64,000 bases of DNA from Microbacterium sp. 70-16 (GTDB lineage Bacteria > Actinomycetota > Actinomycetes > Actinomycetales > Microbacteriaceae), in NCBI RefSeq assembly GCF_001898315.1, contig NZ_MKTQ01000026.1, positions 181,417 through 245,416 on the forward strand, read 5' to 3'. The position numbers and the translations under genes are program-made. The first letter of the stretch is position 1. Each line of letters begins with the position of its first letter. The notes below the pieces were generated by a model, which did no database searches, was not told where the DNA came from, and worked only from the letters and a program-made list of their open reading frames with translations. This document shows, in pieces, positions 32,521 to 41,514 of this stretch.

Positions 32521-32553
32521 GCGCTACCCACCCCGGTCGCCCCGCGAGCGGCG

Positions 32554-32608
32554 AAGTTGGCTCAAACCTGCCCCTCACCGGGTGGATACCCGCGCGTCGC
32601 GCCAACTT
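32554..32608. repeat. Family C hairpin 1
   Basis: A 55-bp hairpin element beginning AAGTTGGCTCAAACCTG and ending GTCGCGCCAACTT, located just after the penicillin acylase stop. Confidence 0.8.
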
Positions 32609-32637
32609 CATGGTCTGGGGCGCGGCCCCGCCCCGCG

Positions 32638-32692
32638 CAGTTGGCGCAAACCTGCCCCTCACAGCCTGGATACCCGCGCGTCGCGCCAACTT
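32638..32692. repeat. Family C hairpin 2
   Basis: Second 55-bp copy, 84 bp after the first. The arms AGTTGGCGC / GCGCCAACT are perfectly complementary. Confidence 0.8.
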
Positions 32693-32725
32693 GAGGCCCC
32701 CGCGCGCGTGAGCCCGCCCCACCCC

Positions 32726-32762
32726 GGTCGTTGAGCGAGCGGCGAAGCCGCGAGACGAAACG
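32726..32762. repeat. REP-like hairpin (family D)
   Basis: A 37-bp element with stem GCGGC-gaa-GCCGC, flanked by GGTCGTTGAGCGA and GAGACGAAACG. It is the intergenic counterpart of the copy inside the copper ATPase gene. Confidence 0.8.
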
Positions 32763-32781
32763 GCCCGACCCCCGCGCGGCG

Positions 32782-32836
32782 AAGTTGGCGCAAACCTGCC
32801 CCTCACCGGGTGGATAACCGCGTGTCGCGCCAACTT
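32782..32836. repeat. Family C hairpin 3
   Basis: Third 55-bp copy. The junction 32521-32877 thus contains three C elements and one D element and no gene. Confidence 0.8.
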
Positions 32837-32877
32837 GCGCGCCGGCGCGCGACCCCGCGCACCCGCCCGAGCCCGCC

Positions 32878-33225
32878 TCACCCGCCCGCGGCGGGTGGGG
32901 TGGCCTTGTCTTCGGCGAGCTCGTCGACGTACAGCGACGGCTCGTCGATCGTGCCGTTGCGGTAGGCCTGCCTGCCCACCATGTGGGCCGACAGCGGCGC
33001 CGTTGCGAGCTGGATCAGCATCACCGGCACGAGGAACGCGGCCACCTGCCACGATCCGAGGGCCAGCGCGATCGCGATGCAGATGATCAGCAGCCCCAGC
33101 ACCTGCGGCTTCGTGGCGGCGTGCAGACGCGTGGGGACGTCGCGGAACCGCAACAGACCGATGGATGCCGTCAGGCACAGCAGCGCCCCGATGAGGATCA
33201 GCACCAGCACGATGATCTCGGTCAT
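32878..33225 (-). CDS. mnhG: Mrp antiporter subunit MnhG
   Basis: A 115-residue protein with three helices: LILIGALLCLTASIGLLRFRD followed by PTRLHAATKP, the conserved MrpG loop, and two more helices. It is the last subunit gene of the multi-component Na+/H+ antiporter. It overlaps mnhF by 4 bp. The hydrophilic tail (about 95-115) is unique. Confidence 0.9.
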   Translation of the reverse strand: MTEIIVLVLILIGALLCLTASIGLLRFRDVPTRLHAATKPQVLGLLIICIAIALALGSWQVAAFLVPVMLIQLATAPLSAHMVGRQAYRNGTIDEPSLYVDELAEDKATPPAAGG

Positions 33226-33491
33226 CGTCCCTCCCCGTCCCGCCGCGCGACGAAGCGCGCGACGGAGATCGATCCGAACACGCCGACGGCCGCGACGATC
33301 AGCAGCACCGGCAGCGAGCGGGTGTGATGGTTGATGGCCATCTCGGCGCCGAGGACGCACAGCACGAGCGTCAGCAGAACGTCGGATGCCACGGCGCGGT
33401 CGAGGATCGACGGCCCCGTGATGATGCGCCACACCGTGAGGAGTGCGGCGATGCCGAACACGACGAAGATGAGCACCAGAAGGATCGTCAT
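33222..33491 (-). CDS. mnhF: Mrp antiporter subunit MnhF
   Basis: An 89-residue three-helix protein. RIITGPSILDRAVASDVLL is the conserved MrpF signature. It overlaps both neighbours by 4 bp and is cotranscribed with them. Confidence 0.92.
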   Translation of the reverse strand: MTILLVLIFVVFGIAALLTVWRIITGPSILDRAVASDVLLTLVLCVLGAEMAINHHTRSLPVLLIVAAVGVFGSISVARFVARRDGEGR

Positions 33492-34045
33492 GCGTGCGCC
33501 TCGGTTTCTCGCAGAGCTGCCACCTGCGCCGGCGACCCGACGGCCCGGATGATGCGCTCTTCCCAATGCTGCACCGACCGGCGCTGCGCCTCGACGTCGT
33601 CGTCCGACTTCACGCCGATGATGTGCAGGTACAGGATGCGCCGGTCGCGGTCGATGTCGACGATCAGTGAGCCGGGGATGAGGGATGCCGTGACGGCGAC
33701 GTGCGTCATGATGAGGTCGTCGTCGCTGACCATCGATACTCCGATGATCGCCGCCCCCGGTTGGCCGGGCGTGAGCGTCTGCCACGCGACCGTGAGCGAG
33801 CCGCGCACGAGGGCGATGAGGAACTCCACGACGAAGACGAGACCCCACCAGAAGTTCACACGGCCCGACAGCTCGACCGGTGGCAGCCGGAAGACGCGCG
33901 TCACGACGATCGCGACGATGATGCCGGTGACGGCGGCGAGCACGGTGAACTGCGCCCACAGCAGCATCCACACGGCGACGAGCCACACGAAGAAGGGCAA
34001 CTGCCGCCACACCGCGGCGAGGACGGCTTTGCGCGTCGGGCTCAT
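33488..34045 (-). CDS. mnhE: Mrp antiporter subunit MnhE
   Basis: A 185-residue protein with N-terminal helices and a soluble C-terminal domain (DRILYLH-like strand, here RDRRILYLHIIGV). MrpE is needed for complex assembly. A 4-bp overlap with the gene on each side shows tight coupling. Confidence 0.9.
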   Translation of the reverse strand: MSPTRKAVLAAVWRQLPFFVWLVAVWMLLWAQFTVLAAVTGIIVAIVVTRVFRLPPVELSGRVNFWWGLVFVVEFLIALVRGSLTVAWQTLTPGQPGAAIIGVSMVSDDDLIMTHVAVTASLIPGSLIVDIDRDRRILYLHIIGVKSDDDVEAQRRSVQHWEERIIRAVGSPAQVAALRETEAHA

Positions 34046-35607
34046 TGGGCGGCCTCCTCTTCGAGGTGGACGAGCGTGACCGGCTCTTGCAGCGCGTCGC
34101 CGATGCTCGCGCACAGCTGGTACAGCGGCCCGGCGAACACCGTCAGCGCGACCGTCACGGCGACCATGCCGGCCGTCGTCGCGGTCATGATGCGCGGGAT
34201 GACGCGGCGTCCGCCCTGCTCGTCGGCGGCGGGGGCAGCCCCCAGGTACTCGATCCGCTCGACGACCGACTGCTCTTCGGTGTGGTCGTCGTCTTCGCGC
34301 CAGAACGACAGGTTCCACGCACGCATGAGCGTGTACAGCGTCAGCAGCGACGTGAGGATGCCCCCGATCATGAGCACGTACATGAGCGGTGTGCCGACTT
34401 CGGCGGCGGCGTTGAACAGGGCGAACTTGCCGATGAACCCCGAGAACGGCGGCAGGCCACCGAGGTTGACCGCGGGGATGAAGTAGAGCACGGCGAGCAC
34501 GGGCGCGGCGCGCATGAGTCCCTTGACTTTGAGGATCGAGGTCGATCCCGCACGGCGCTCGATGAGTCCGACGGCGAGGAACAGTGTGGTCTGCACGATG
34601 ATGTGGTGGACCATGTAGTAGATCGTCGCGCCGAGCGCGAGCGGGGTGGCGATCGCGAGCCCGAACACGAGGTAGCCGACGTGGCTGACGAGCGTGAACG
34701 AGAGGATGCGCTTGAGCTCAGCCTGCGCGAGAGCTCCGAGAATGCCGACGATCATCGTGGCGAGCGCGACGATCAGCAGCAGCGTGTTGACGTCGTTCTC
34801 ACGGAAGATCTGCGTCTCGGTGCGGATCATCGCGTAGACGCCGACCTTGGTCAGCAATCCCGCGAAGACGGCCGTGACCGGTGCCGGCGCCGTCGGGTAC
34901 GAGTCGGGCAGCCAGAACGACAGCGGGAAGACGGCCGCCTTGATGCTGAACGCCAGCAGCAGCATGAGATGCAGCACGAGTTGCGTCGACTGCGGCAGCT
35001 CGGTCATGCGCTCGGAGATCTGGGCGATGTTGACGGTGCCGAGGGCGCCGTAGATCGCGGCGATCGCGGCGAGGAAGAGGATCGACGAGACGAGCGAGAC
35101 AACGATGTAGACGACGCCCGTGCGGATGCGCGACTCGGTCGAGCCGAGCGTGATCAGCACGTACGAGGCGACCAGCAGGATCTCGAACCCGACGTACAGG
35201 TTGAACAGGTCGCCCGCGATGAACGCGTTGAAGATGCCCGCCGCGAGGATCAAGTAGGTCGGGTGGAAGATCGTGACGGGGGTGTCGTCGTCGCCGTCGG
35301 CGGCGCCCTGGCCGACCGAGAACAAGAGGACCGCGAGCAGCACGATGCTCGAGATCACGACCAGCAGCGCCGCGAGCCGGTCGACGTAGAGCACGATGCC
35401 GAACGGGATCGGCCACCCACCGACCGAGACGGCGAGCGCCTGGCCCGAGCTGTCGACCGTGTAGAGCAGCACCGCAGCGATCGCGAGCACGAGGGTGAGG
35501 GTCACCACCGAGACGCTGATCTGCACGCGACGACGGCGACCGAAGATGAGCGCAACGCCCGCGCCGAGCAGCGGCAGGGTCACGACGAGCGGGATGAGCG
35601 CGTTCAT
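34042..35607 (-). CDS. mnhD: Mrp antiporter subunit MnhD
   Basis: A 521-residue proton-channel-like subunit homologous to complex I NuoM/N. The helix 5-7 region has conserved Lys/Glu in LLLAFSIKAAVFPLSFWLPDSYP and TAPAPVTAVFAGLLTKVG. It provides one of the two ion paths. The C-terminal 60 residues are less conserved. It overlaps mnhE and mnhC. Confidence 0.93.
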   Translation of the reverse strand: MNALIPLVVTLPLLGAGVALIFGRRRRVQISVSVVTLTLVLAIAAVLLYTVDSSGQALAVSVGGWPIPFGIVLYVDRLAALLVVISSIVLLAVLLFSVGQGAADGDDDTPVTIFHPTYLILAAGIFNAFIAGDLFNLYVGFEILLVASYVLITLGSTESRIRTGVVYIVVSLVSSILFLAAIAAIYGALGTVNIAQISERMTELPQSTQLVLHLMLLLAFSIKAAVFPLSFWLPDSYPTAPAPVTAVFAGLLTKVGVYAMIRTETQIFRENDVNTLLLIVALATMIVGILGALAQAELKRILSFTLVSHVGYLVFGLAIATPLALGATIYYMVHHIIVQTTLFLAVGLIERRAGSTSILKVKGLMRAAPVLAVLYFIPAVNLGGLPPFSGFIGKFALFNAAAEVGTPLMYVLMIGGILTSLLTLYTLMRAWNLSFWREDDDHTEEQSVVERIEYLGAAPAADEQGGRRVIPRIMTATTAGMVAVTVALTVFAGPLYQLCASIGDALQEPVTLVHLEEEAAQ

Positions 35608-36152
35608 CGCTGCTCACCTCCGCCGGTGGCGCCTCCGTCGGTCGGGCGATCGGTCGGGGCATCGTCGCGGATGCCGGCGATGTCGCGGTGCTGCAACACC
35701 GTGATGGGTGCCGTGGCGGTGCCGACGAAGTCGGTCGTGACCTCGTCGTCTTGGTCCTCGATGGAGGTCTCGTCGTTCATGGCATCTTCGCCCGAAGGGA
35801 CGCGCTCGCGCAGCGCGACATCCTCTTCATCGTCGTGGACGGTATCGGCCTGACCGAGTTGCCAGGAGCGATAGATGAGCGCGAGCAGGAAGGCCGACAC
35901 CGCGAACGTGATGACGATGGCCGTCAGCGTCAGCGCCTGCGGAAGCGGGTCGCTCATCTCATCGGGCGAGCCCACCCCGAAGAACGGCGCCTCCCCCGGC
36001 TGGCCCATCACGACGAGCAGGAACAGGTTCGCGGCGTTGCCGAGCAGCAGGAATCCGATCAGCACGCGGGTGAGGCTGCGCTCGAGCATCGCGTAGACGC
36101 CGGCGGCGAACAGGATGCCCATGATGATGATCAGCACGAGGGAGACGCTCAC
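35604..36152 (-). CDS. mnhC: Mrp antiporter subunit MnhC
   Basis: A 182-residue NuoK-like subunit with three helices in the first 105 residues (GFLLLGNAANLFLLVV is the core). The last 75 residues are an acidic hydrophilic extension not present in short MrpC proteins of about 115 residues, a common actinobacterial feature. It overlaps mnhD and mnhA. Confidence 0.92.
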   Translation of the reverse strand: MSVSLVLIIIMGILFAAGVYAMLERSLTRVLIGFLLLGNAANLFLLVVMGQPGEAPFFGVGSPDEMSDPLPQALTLTAIVITFAVSAFLLALIYRSWQLGQADTVHDDEEDVALRERVPSGEDAMNDETSIEDQDDEVTTDFVGTATAPITVLQHRDIAGIRDDAPTDRPTDGGATGGGEQR

Positions 36153-39094
36153 GAGATGCCTCCCGCGGTGCGCGCCGATTGCGCCTCGCGCAGCGCCTGC
36201 AGCTGGCGATCGACCTCGCCGCCGAGCGAGCGCAGCACGTCGAGCACGAGGCCGATCACGACGAGGTACACGCCGATGTCGAACAGGGTCGAGGTGACGA
36301 ACTCGACGTGGCCGAGGATCGGCAGATCGGCCTCCCAGAAGTGACTAGTCAGCGGCGCCTCACCGAACAGCAGCGGCACGAGGGCGCACGCGATCGCGAG
36401 CGTCATGCCGGCGCCGAGCAGCCGCCCGGCATCCGTCGGCGCCGCCGCACCCAACTCATACCGGCCGCCCGCGACGTAGCGCATGACCAGCGCCATGCCG
36501 GCGACCAGTCCCCCGGCGAAACCGCCGCCGGGCAGGTTGTGTCCCGAGAACAACAGGAAGATCGACACGACGATGATCGTGTGGAACAGTATCCGGACGA
36601 TCACCTCGAGCATGATCGACCGGTTCTCCGGGCGCATGCGCTGCCCGCCGACAAGCCACGCCTGGCGGGTGCTGCCGGGGGCGGATGCCCGGGGGCGCGG
36701 CCCCTCTTCGGTCTCGACGAGCGGGCGACGCGTGCGCACGGCGGCCGTCGGCAGCGACGAGATCGCGCTGGAGAGCAGGTCGGAGCGGTGGGTCACGAAC
36801 ACGAGGGATGCCACGCCCGTGGCGGCGAGGATCAGCACCGACAGCTCACCCATCGTGTCCCAGCCGCGGAGGTCGACGAGGGCGACGTTGACGACGTTCT
36901 TGCCGTGGCCGAGCTCGTAGGCGAGGTCGGGGAAGGCATCGGAGATGGGGTCTTCGATGCGTGCTCCGGTCGCGACCATCGCGACGATCGCCATCGTGGC
37001 GCCGACGGCGACCGCGAGCACGGCGCGGGCGACGGGCCACACCGAGGCGTTGTGCTCGCCCAGGCGCGCCGGGATCCGGCGCAGCACGAGGGTGAAGGTC
37101 ACGAGCGTCACGGTCTCGACGAGCACCTGGGTCAGCGCCAGGTCTGGGGCACCGCTCGTCGCGAACAGCACGACCATGCCGAGGCCCGTGACCGACACCA
37201 GCACGACGCCCGTGTACCGCTTGCGGGCACGCACTGCGACGATGCCGGCGAGGATCATGATCGGCGCGACCACGACCTGGATCGGCGTCTGCCAGGCATC
37301 CAGCTCGATCTTCCAATCGGGGCTGGCCAGCAGCGCCGTCGCCTGGCTCGCGACGAACACGACGAAGATCGTGCCGACGTAGACCGGCAGCGAGCCGCGC
37401 TGGGTGAGCGAGGTGGTCCATACCGCGAGGCGCGCGATGCCGCGCAGCGTCAGGTTGTAGACGTCGGCGGCAGTGAAGGTGAGCAGGCGTCGCGGTGTCT
37501 TGCCCGTGCGCACGGCGAAGCCGAAGAGCACGGCACCGACCGCGATGCAGCCGAGCGAGAGGAACAGGGCCGGCTCGAGTCCGTGCCAGAGGGCGAGGTG
37601 GTACGGGTCGCCCACCTCGGGCGCCGTGTCGGCGTAGCCGCGCAGCGCGGTGTCGAGCCAGGGTGCGGCGAATCCGGCGATGAGCGACAGCACCGCCAAG
37701 ACGATGGGAGCAGCGAGGAAGCCCATCGGCGGGTCGGGCCACGCCGTCGCGGGCTTGCGCGCACCCGAGGCATCCTTCTTCGTCGCGAACGCACCCCAGA
37801 AGAAGCGCAGCCCGTACGCCGTCGTCAGCACCGACCCGAGCACGATCCCGATGAGGGCGACCAGCGCCCACGGCTCCTCGGCCGCCTCGAGCAGCGAGGT
37901 GAGCGCCGCTTCTTTCGCGACGAAGCCCACCATCGGGATGATCCCGATCATGGATGCCACGGCGAGCGCCGAGGCCACCGCGAGGGTCGGGGCCTGGCGC
38001 CCCACGCCACTGAGCTCGCCGATGTCACGCGTCGAGAGCTGACGGTCGATGACGCCGACGACGAGGAACAGCGCCGACTTGAACAGGGCGTGGCCGATCA
38101 GCAGGGCGAGGCCCGCGAGGGCAGTGTTGCGCTCTCCGTAGCCGATGACGGCCGTCAGCAGACCGAGCTGACTGACGGTGCCGAAGGCGAGGATGCGCTT
38201 GAGGTCGGACTCACGCAGCGCCTGCAGCCCGCCCAGCAGCATCGTGAAGATGCCGAGCGAGAGCACGATCGGCCGCCACGGCGCGGCGACCGCGAAGAAC
38301 GGGGCGACGCGCGCGATGAGGTAGATGCCGGCCTTGACCATCGCAGCCGCGTGCAGGTACGCGCTCACCGGGGTCGGCGCGGCCATCGCACCGGGCAGCC
38401 AGAAGTGGAACGGGAAGATCGCCGACTTGCTCAGCGCGCCGACCAGCAGCAGCACGATCGCCGTGTCGATGAGCGGGCTGGCGGCGAGTCCCGATGCCGT
38501 GTCGGCGTATTCCGCAAGGATGCCCGAGATGCTGTTCGTACCCGCCTGCACGACGAGGATCACCGCGCCGACGAACATGACGAGCCCGCCGAGCGTCGTC
38601 ACGAGCAGGGCCTGCAGGGCGGCACGGCGGCTCGCACCGCGCGCGTGGTAGTACCCGATGAGCAGGTAGGACAGGATGCTCGTGATCTCCCAGAACATCA
38701 CGAGCAGGATGAGGTCGTCGGTCAGGACGAGTCCGTACATCGCCCCGGCGAACGCGAGCAGGGTCGCGCTGAACATGCCGACGCCGCTCGTCTTGCCGTC
38801 GAAGTACCAGCGGCAGTAGATCATGACGAGCGCCCCGACGCCCGTGACGATGAGGGTCATGACCCAGCTCAGGGTGTCGATGCGCATCGAGAGGCTGAGA
38901 CCCAACTGCGGGATCCACGAGAACGTCTCGGTCACCGTCTCGCCGGCCAGCACCACTGGCGTGAGCAGGCCCGCGTGCACGAAACCCGCGAGCGGAACGA
39001 GGGCCGCGAGGAAGAATGCGCGCGGACCGATCCTGTTCGTCAGCCACGGCAGCGTCAGCGGGGTGAGCGCGAACGCAGCCAGGAGGACGAGCAA
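36149..39094 (-). CDS. mnhA: Mrp antiporter fused MnhA-MnhB subunit
   Basis: A 981-residue fusion. Residues 1-700 are NuoL-like MrpA with FPFHFWLPGAMAAPTPVSAY and ALLIGHALFKSALFLVVG, and the C-terminal part (about 830-970) is the MrpB domain, with FSGHNLPGGGFAGGLVAG. It is the first gene of the six-gene operon. The start is a TTG (39092-39094) preceded by AGGAGG eight bases upstream, which decides the start. The complex exchanges Na+ (or K+) for H+ for pH and salt homeostasis. Confidence 0.95.
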   Translation of the reverse strand: MLVLLAAFALTPLTLPWLTNRIGPRAFFLAALVPLAGFVHAGLLTPVVLAGETVTETFSWIPQLGLSLSMRIDTLSWVMTLIVTGVGALVMIYCRWYFDGKTSGVGMFSATLLAFAGAMYGLVLTDDLILLVMFWEITSILSYLLIGYYHARGASRRAALQALLVTTLGGLVMFVGAVILVVQAGTNSISGILAEYADTASGLAASPLIDTAIVLLLVGALSKSAIFPFHFWLPGAMAAPTPVSAYLHAAAMVKAGIYLIARVAPFFAVAAPWRPIVLSLGIFTMLLGGLQALRESDLKRILAFGTVSQLGLLTAVIGYGERNTALAGLALLIGHALFKSALFLVVGVIDRQLSTRDIGELSGVGRQAPTLAVASALAVASMIGIIPMVGFVAKEAALTSLLEAAEEPWALVALIGIVLGSVLTTAYGLRFFWGAFATKKDASGARKPATAWPDPPMGFLAAPIVLAVLSLIAGFAAPWLDTALRGYADTAPEVGDPYHLALWHGLEPALFLSLGCIAVGAVLFGFAVRTGKTPRRLLTFTAADVYNLTLRGIARLAVWTTSLTQRGSLPVYVGTIFVVFVASQATALLASPDWKIELDAWQTPIQVVVAPIMILAGIVAVRARKRYTGVVLVSVTGLGMVVLFATSGAPDLALTQVLVETVTLVTFTLVLRRIPARLGEHNASVWPVARAVLAVAVGATMAIVAMVATGARIEDPISDAFPDLAYELGHGKNVVNVALVDLRGWDTMGELSVLILAATGVASLVFVTHRSDLLSSAISSLPTAAVRTRRPLVETEEGPRPRASAPGSTRQAWLVGGQRMRPENRSIMLEVIVRILFHTIIVVSIFLLFSGHNLPGGGFAGGLVAGMALVMRYVAGGRYELGAAAPTDAGRLLGAGMTLAIACALVPLLFGEAPLTSHFWEADLPILGHVEFVTSTLFDIGVYLVVIGLVLDVLRSLGGEVDRQLQALREAQSARTAGGIS

Positions 39095-39136
39095 AAACGG
39101 GCCTCCTGACGGTCGCGCGGGGGGTCGGGTTCCAGT

Positions 39137-40189
39137 CTAACGGGGCGCGGGGGCCGGTCCGGACGTGTTCCCCAGGCGGAACTCGCACGTGAGCAGCACG
39201 GAGGCCGGCTCTTCGCCCTCGAGCATCGCCGCGACGGCGGCACCCGCGGCGCGGCCCTTCTCGGTCGCCGCCTGCACGAGCGTCGTCAGCCGGTATGGCG
39301 CGAGGCCGTCGACGGGTACGCCGTCGAATCCCGTGATGCTGACGTCTTCGGGAACGCGCAGCCCGGCCTCTTCGGCGGCGCGGATGACGCCCGTCGCCAA
39401 CAGGTCACTCTGCGCGATGACGGCGGTGGGGCGGTGCCTGGGGTCGGCAAAGAGCGTGCGCGCGGCGGCGAGACCGTCGTCGATCGTGCTGCCCGAGGTC
39501 GCGAGAGCGATGGCATCCGGGTACACGTCGCGCGCACCCTCGAGGCGTTCGCGGGTCACATCGATCGTGATGTCGCGGCCGGGCTCGATGCGGCCCAGGG
39601 TGCCGCTCGGGTCGGTGCGCAGCGTCACGATCGCGACGTCGGTGTGACCGAGCTCACGCAGGTGCCCGGCGGCGAGGCGCTGGGCCTCGCGGTTGTCGAG
39701 GCGCACGCGGGGCACGCCCGCTCCGGCGTCGCCTTCGATGACGACGATCGGGATGCCCCGCGCGCGGACGTCGTCGAGCGAGTCGCGCAGCTCGGCGTCA
39801 CAACCGATGAGGACAGCGGCGTCGACGGGGGCCGTCGTGAGGGTCGGTGCGTTCTCGATGTCGCTCGTGCTGCGCAGCAGCAGCAGTCCCGCGCCGAGAG
39901 GGGCGACGGCTTCGGCGAGGCCGTCCATGAGCAGGCGCTGCACAGGGTCGATGAAGATCGAGTTGAGGCTCGAACCGACGACGACGCCGACGATGCCACT
40001 GCGCCCGCGCCGCAGCGACGCGGCGAGCGGGTCGGGCCCGGCGTAGCCGAGGGCAGCGGCGGCGGCGAGCACGCGCTCGCGCGTCGCGTCGGAGACGGGG
40101 GTCTTTCCGCTGAAGACGACCGACGCGGTCGACGGCGAGACGTTCGCCTCGCGGGCGACGTCCGAGATGGTGGCACGTCGATTCGTCAT
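39137..40189 (-). CDS. LacI family transcriptional regulator
   Basis: A 350-residue repressor: helix-turn-helix ATISDVAREANVSPSTASVV, hinge with LAASLRRGRSGIVGVVV, then a periplasmic-binding-like ligand domain (VAIVTLRTD, ISITGFDGVPVDGL-like region). The effector is unknown, probably a sugar or related nutrient. It has a minus-strand TACCAT box six bases before its ATG, suggesting a leaderless transcript. It is divergent from an MFS gene across a perfect CG-centred palindrome. Confidence 0.92.
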   Translation of the reverse strand: MTNRRATISDVAREANVSPSTASVVFSGKTPVSDATRERVLAAAAALGYAGPDPLAASLRRGRSGIVGVVVGSSLNSIFIDPVQRLLMDGLAEAVAPLGAGLLLLRSTSDIENAPTLTTAPVDAAVLIGCDAELRDSLDDVRARGIPIVVIEGDAGAGVPRVRLDNREAQRLAAGHLRELGHTDVAIVTLRTDPSGTLGRIEPGRDITIDVTRERLEGARDVYPDAIALATSGSTIDDGLAAARTLFADPRHRPTAVIAQSDLLATGVIRAAEEAGLRVPEDVSITGFDGVPVDGLAPYRLTTLVQAATEKGRAAGAAVAAMLEGEEPASVLLTCEFRLGNTSGPAPAPR

Positions 40190-40195
40190 CTCTGC

Positions 40196-40201
40196 ATGGT
40201 A
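40196..40201 (-). promoter_or_regulatory. -10 box TACCAT of the LacI gene
   Basis: The box is six bases before the ATG on the minus strand. Confidence 0.45.
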
Positions 40202-40222
40202 ACCCTCCGTGGTCGCTGGGAT

Positions 40223-40234
40223 CGAATCGATTCG
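40223..40234. promoter_or_regulatory. Candidate LacI operator CGAATCGATTCG
   Basis: A perfect 12-bp palindrome with a central CG pair, as in many LacI-family operators. It lies between the divergent genes, immediately upstream of the TAGACT -10 of the MFS gene, so it would occlude that promoter. Confidence 0.7.
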
Positions 40235-40235
40235 G

Positions 40236-40241
40236 TAGACT
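40236..40241 (+). promoter_or_regulatory. -10 box TAGACT of the MFS gene
   Basis: The box is six bases before the GTG at 40248, just after the operator palindrome. Confidence 0.5.
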
Positions 40242-40247
40242 CTCGTG

Positions 40248-41483
40248 GTGACCACGACCACCACCCTCTCGCGCACCAACCTCGTCAACTGGCGCACCGC
40301 CGTGTTCACGATGTTCCTGATGTGCGGGCTCACGTTCGCGTCATGGGCGTCGCGGCTTCCCGCGGTGAAGCTGAACCTCGGCATCGACGACTTCGAGGTC
40401 GGCGTGCTGCTGTTCGCGATGGGCGCCGGTTCGCTCGCCGGAGTCATGTCGGCGAACGTGATCGTGGCGCGCTGGGGTGCCAAGAAGGGGCTGTCCGTCA
40501 CGGTCGTGGGCGTCGCGGTGGGCCTGCTGGCGGCGGCACTCGGCGTCGACGCGCTGTCGTCGTACGCGCTCGCCGTCATCGGACTCGCGGTCATGGGGCT
40601 GTGCTTCGGCGCGACCGACGTCATGATCAACGTCGAAGCGGCGGCGGTCGAGCAGGCGTCGGGGCGCACGCTCATGCCGCTGTTCCACGCGTTCTTCAGC
40701 CTGGGCACGGTCGCGGGCGCTGGCATCGGCGTGGTCATGGCGCAGTGGGGCGTCACGGTCTCGTGGCACCTGGGCGCGGTCGCGGCAGTGTGGTTCGTCA
40801 TCACGGTCGTCGCGCTGCGCTTCATCCCGGCACACGCGGCGGGAACCGAAGAGGTTCCGGAGGCCACGACGGGCGACCGCCGGCAGCGGTTGGCGGACGC
40901 GCTGGCGGTCTGGCGCGACCCGCGCACGTACGCGATCGGGCTCATCATCCTGGGCATGGCGTTCGCCGAGGGCAGTGCGAACGACTGGTTGACGATCGCG
41001 GTCGTCGACGGCCACGGGCAGCGCGAGGAGGTCGGCGCGATCGCCCTCACGGTGTTCTCGATCGCGATGACGGTGTTCCGCGCGGTGGGCGGTCTGATCG
41101 CCGACCGGCTGGGACGCGTGTGGACGCTGCGCCTGCTGGCGGTGACGGCCGGCGTGGGCCTGGCGATGTTCATCCTCGCGCCGAATCTGCCGCTCGCCTT
41201 CGTCGGTGTCGCCCTGTGGGGCGCGGGCGCGTCGCTCGGTTTCCCGCTGGGCATGTCGGCGGCGGCCGACGACCCGACGAAGGCCGCGGCATCCGTCTCT
41301 GCGGCGGCGACCATCGGGTACATCGCGTTCCTGTGCGGACCGCCGGTGCTCGGCTGGATCAGCCACCAGATCGGCATCCTGCCGACGCTGTGGATCATCG
41401 TCGGACTGATCGTCATGAGCGGGTTCGCGTCGGGCGCGGCCAAGCCCGTCGCCGGGTCGAAGGTCGGCGCCGGACACCACTGA
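40248..41483 (+). CDS. MFS transporter (YbjJ/fucose-permease-like)
   Basis: A 411-residue carrier with about 12 helices. LTFASWASRLPAVKLNLG is typical of the YbjJ-like MFS subgroup, and GANDWLTI-like (SANDWLTIAV) occurs in the second half. The substrate is unknown. The second of two adjacent GTG codons is preferred as start because it is six bases after TAGACT; the first would add one residue. The adjacent LacI repressor probably controls it. Confidence 0.87.
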   Translation: MTTTTTLSRTNLVNWRTAVFTMFLMCGLTFASWASRLPAVKLNLGIDDFEVGVLLFAMGAGSLAGVMSANVIVARWGAKKGLSVTVVGVAVGLLAAALGVDALSSYALAVIGLAVMGLCFGATDVMINVEAAAVEQASGRTLMPLFHAFFSLGTVAGAGIGVVMAQWGVTVSWHLGAVAAVWFVITVVALRFIPAHAAGTEEVPEATTGDRRQRLADALAVWRDPRTYAIGLIILGMAFAEGSANDWLTIAVVDGHGQREEVGAIALTVFSIAMTVFRAVGGLIADRLGRVWTLRLLAVTAGVGLAMFILAPNLPLAFVGVALWGAGASLGFPLGMSAAADDPTKAAASVSAAATIGYIAFLCGPPVLGWISHQIGILPTLWIIVGLIVMSGFASGAAKPVAGSKVGAGHH

Positions 41484-41502
41484 CGGCGCTTCCCGGAGTG
41501 CG

Positions 41503-41508
41503 TAGGAT
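41503..41508 (+). promoter_or_regulatory. -10 box TAGGAT before nucS
   Basis: The box is six bases before the GTG start of nucS. Confidence 0.5.
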
Positions 41509-41514
41509 CGTCGG

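Noticed and set aside
36179..39109. A 976-codon open frame antisense to mnhA and similar long antisense frames (1296-3647, 21884-23506, 30886-32175, 34045-35853)
   Set aside because: They mirror GC3-rich real genes, are full of Arg/Asp/His/Glu runs and have no domains; only the last 101 codons of 21884-23506 are a real gene (chorismate mutase).
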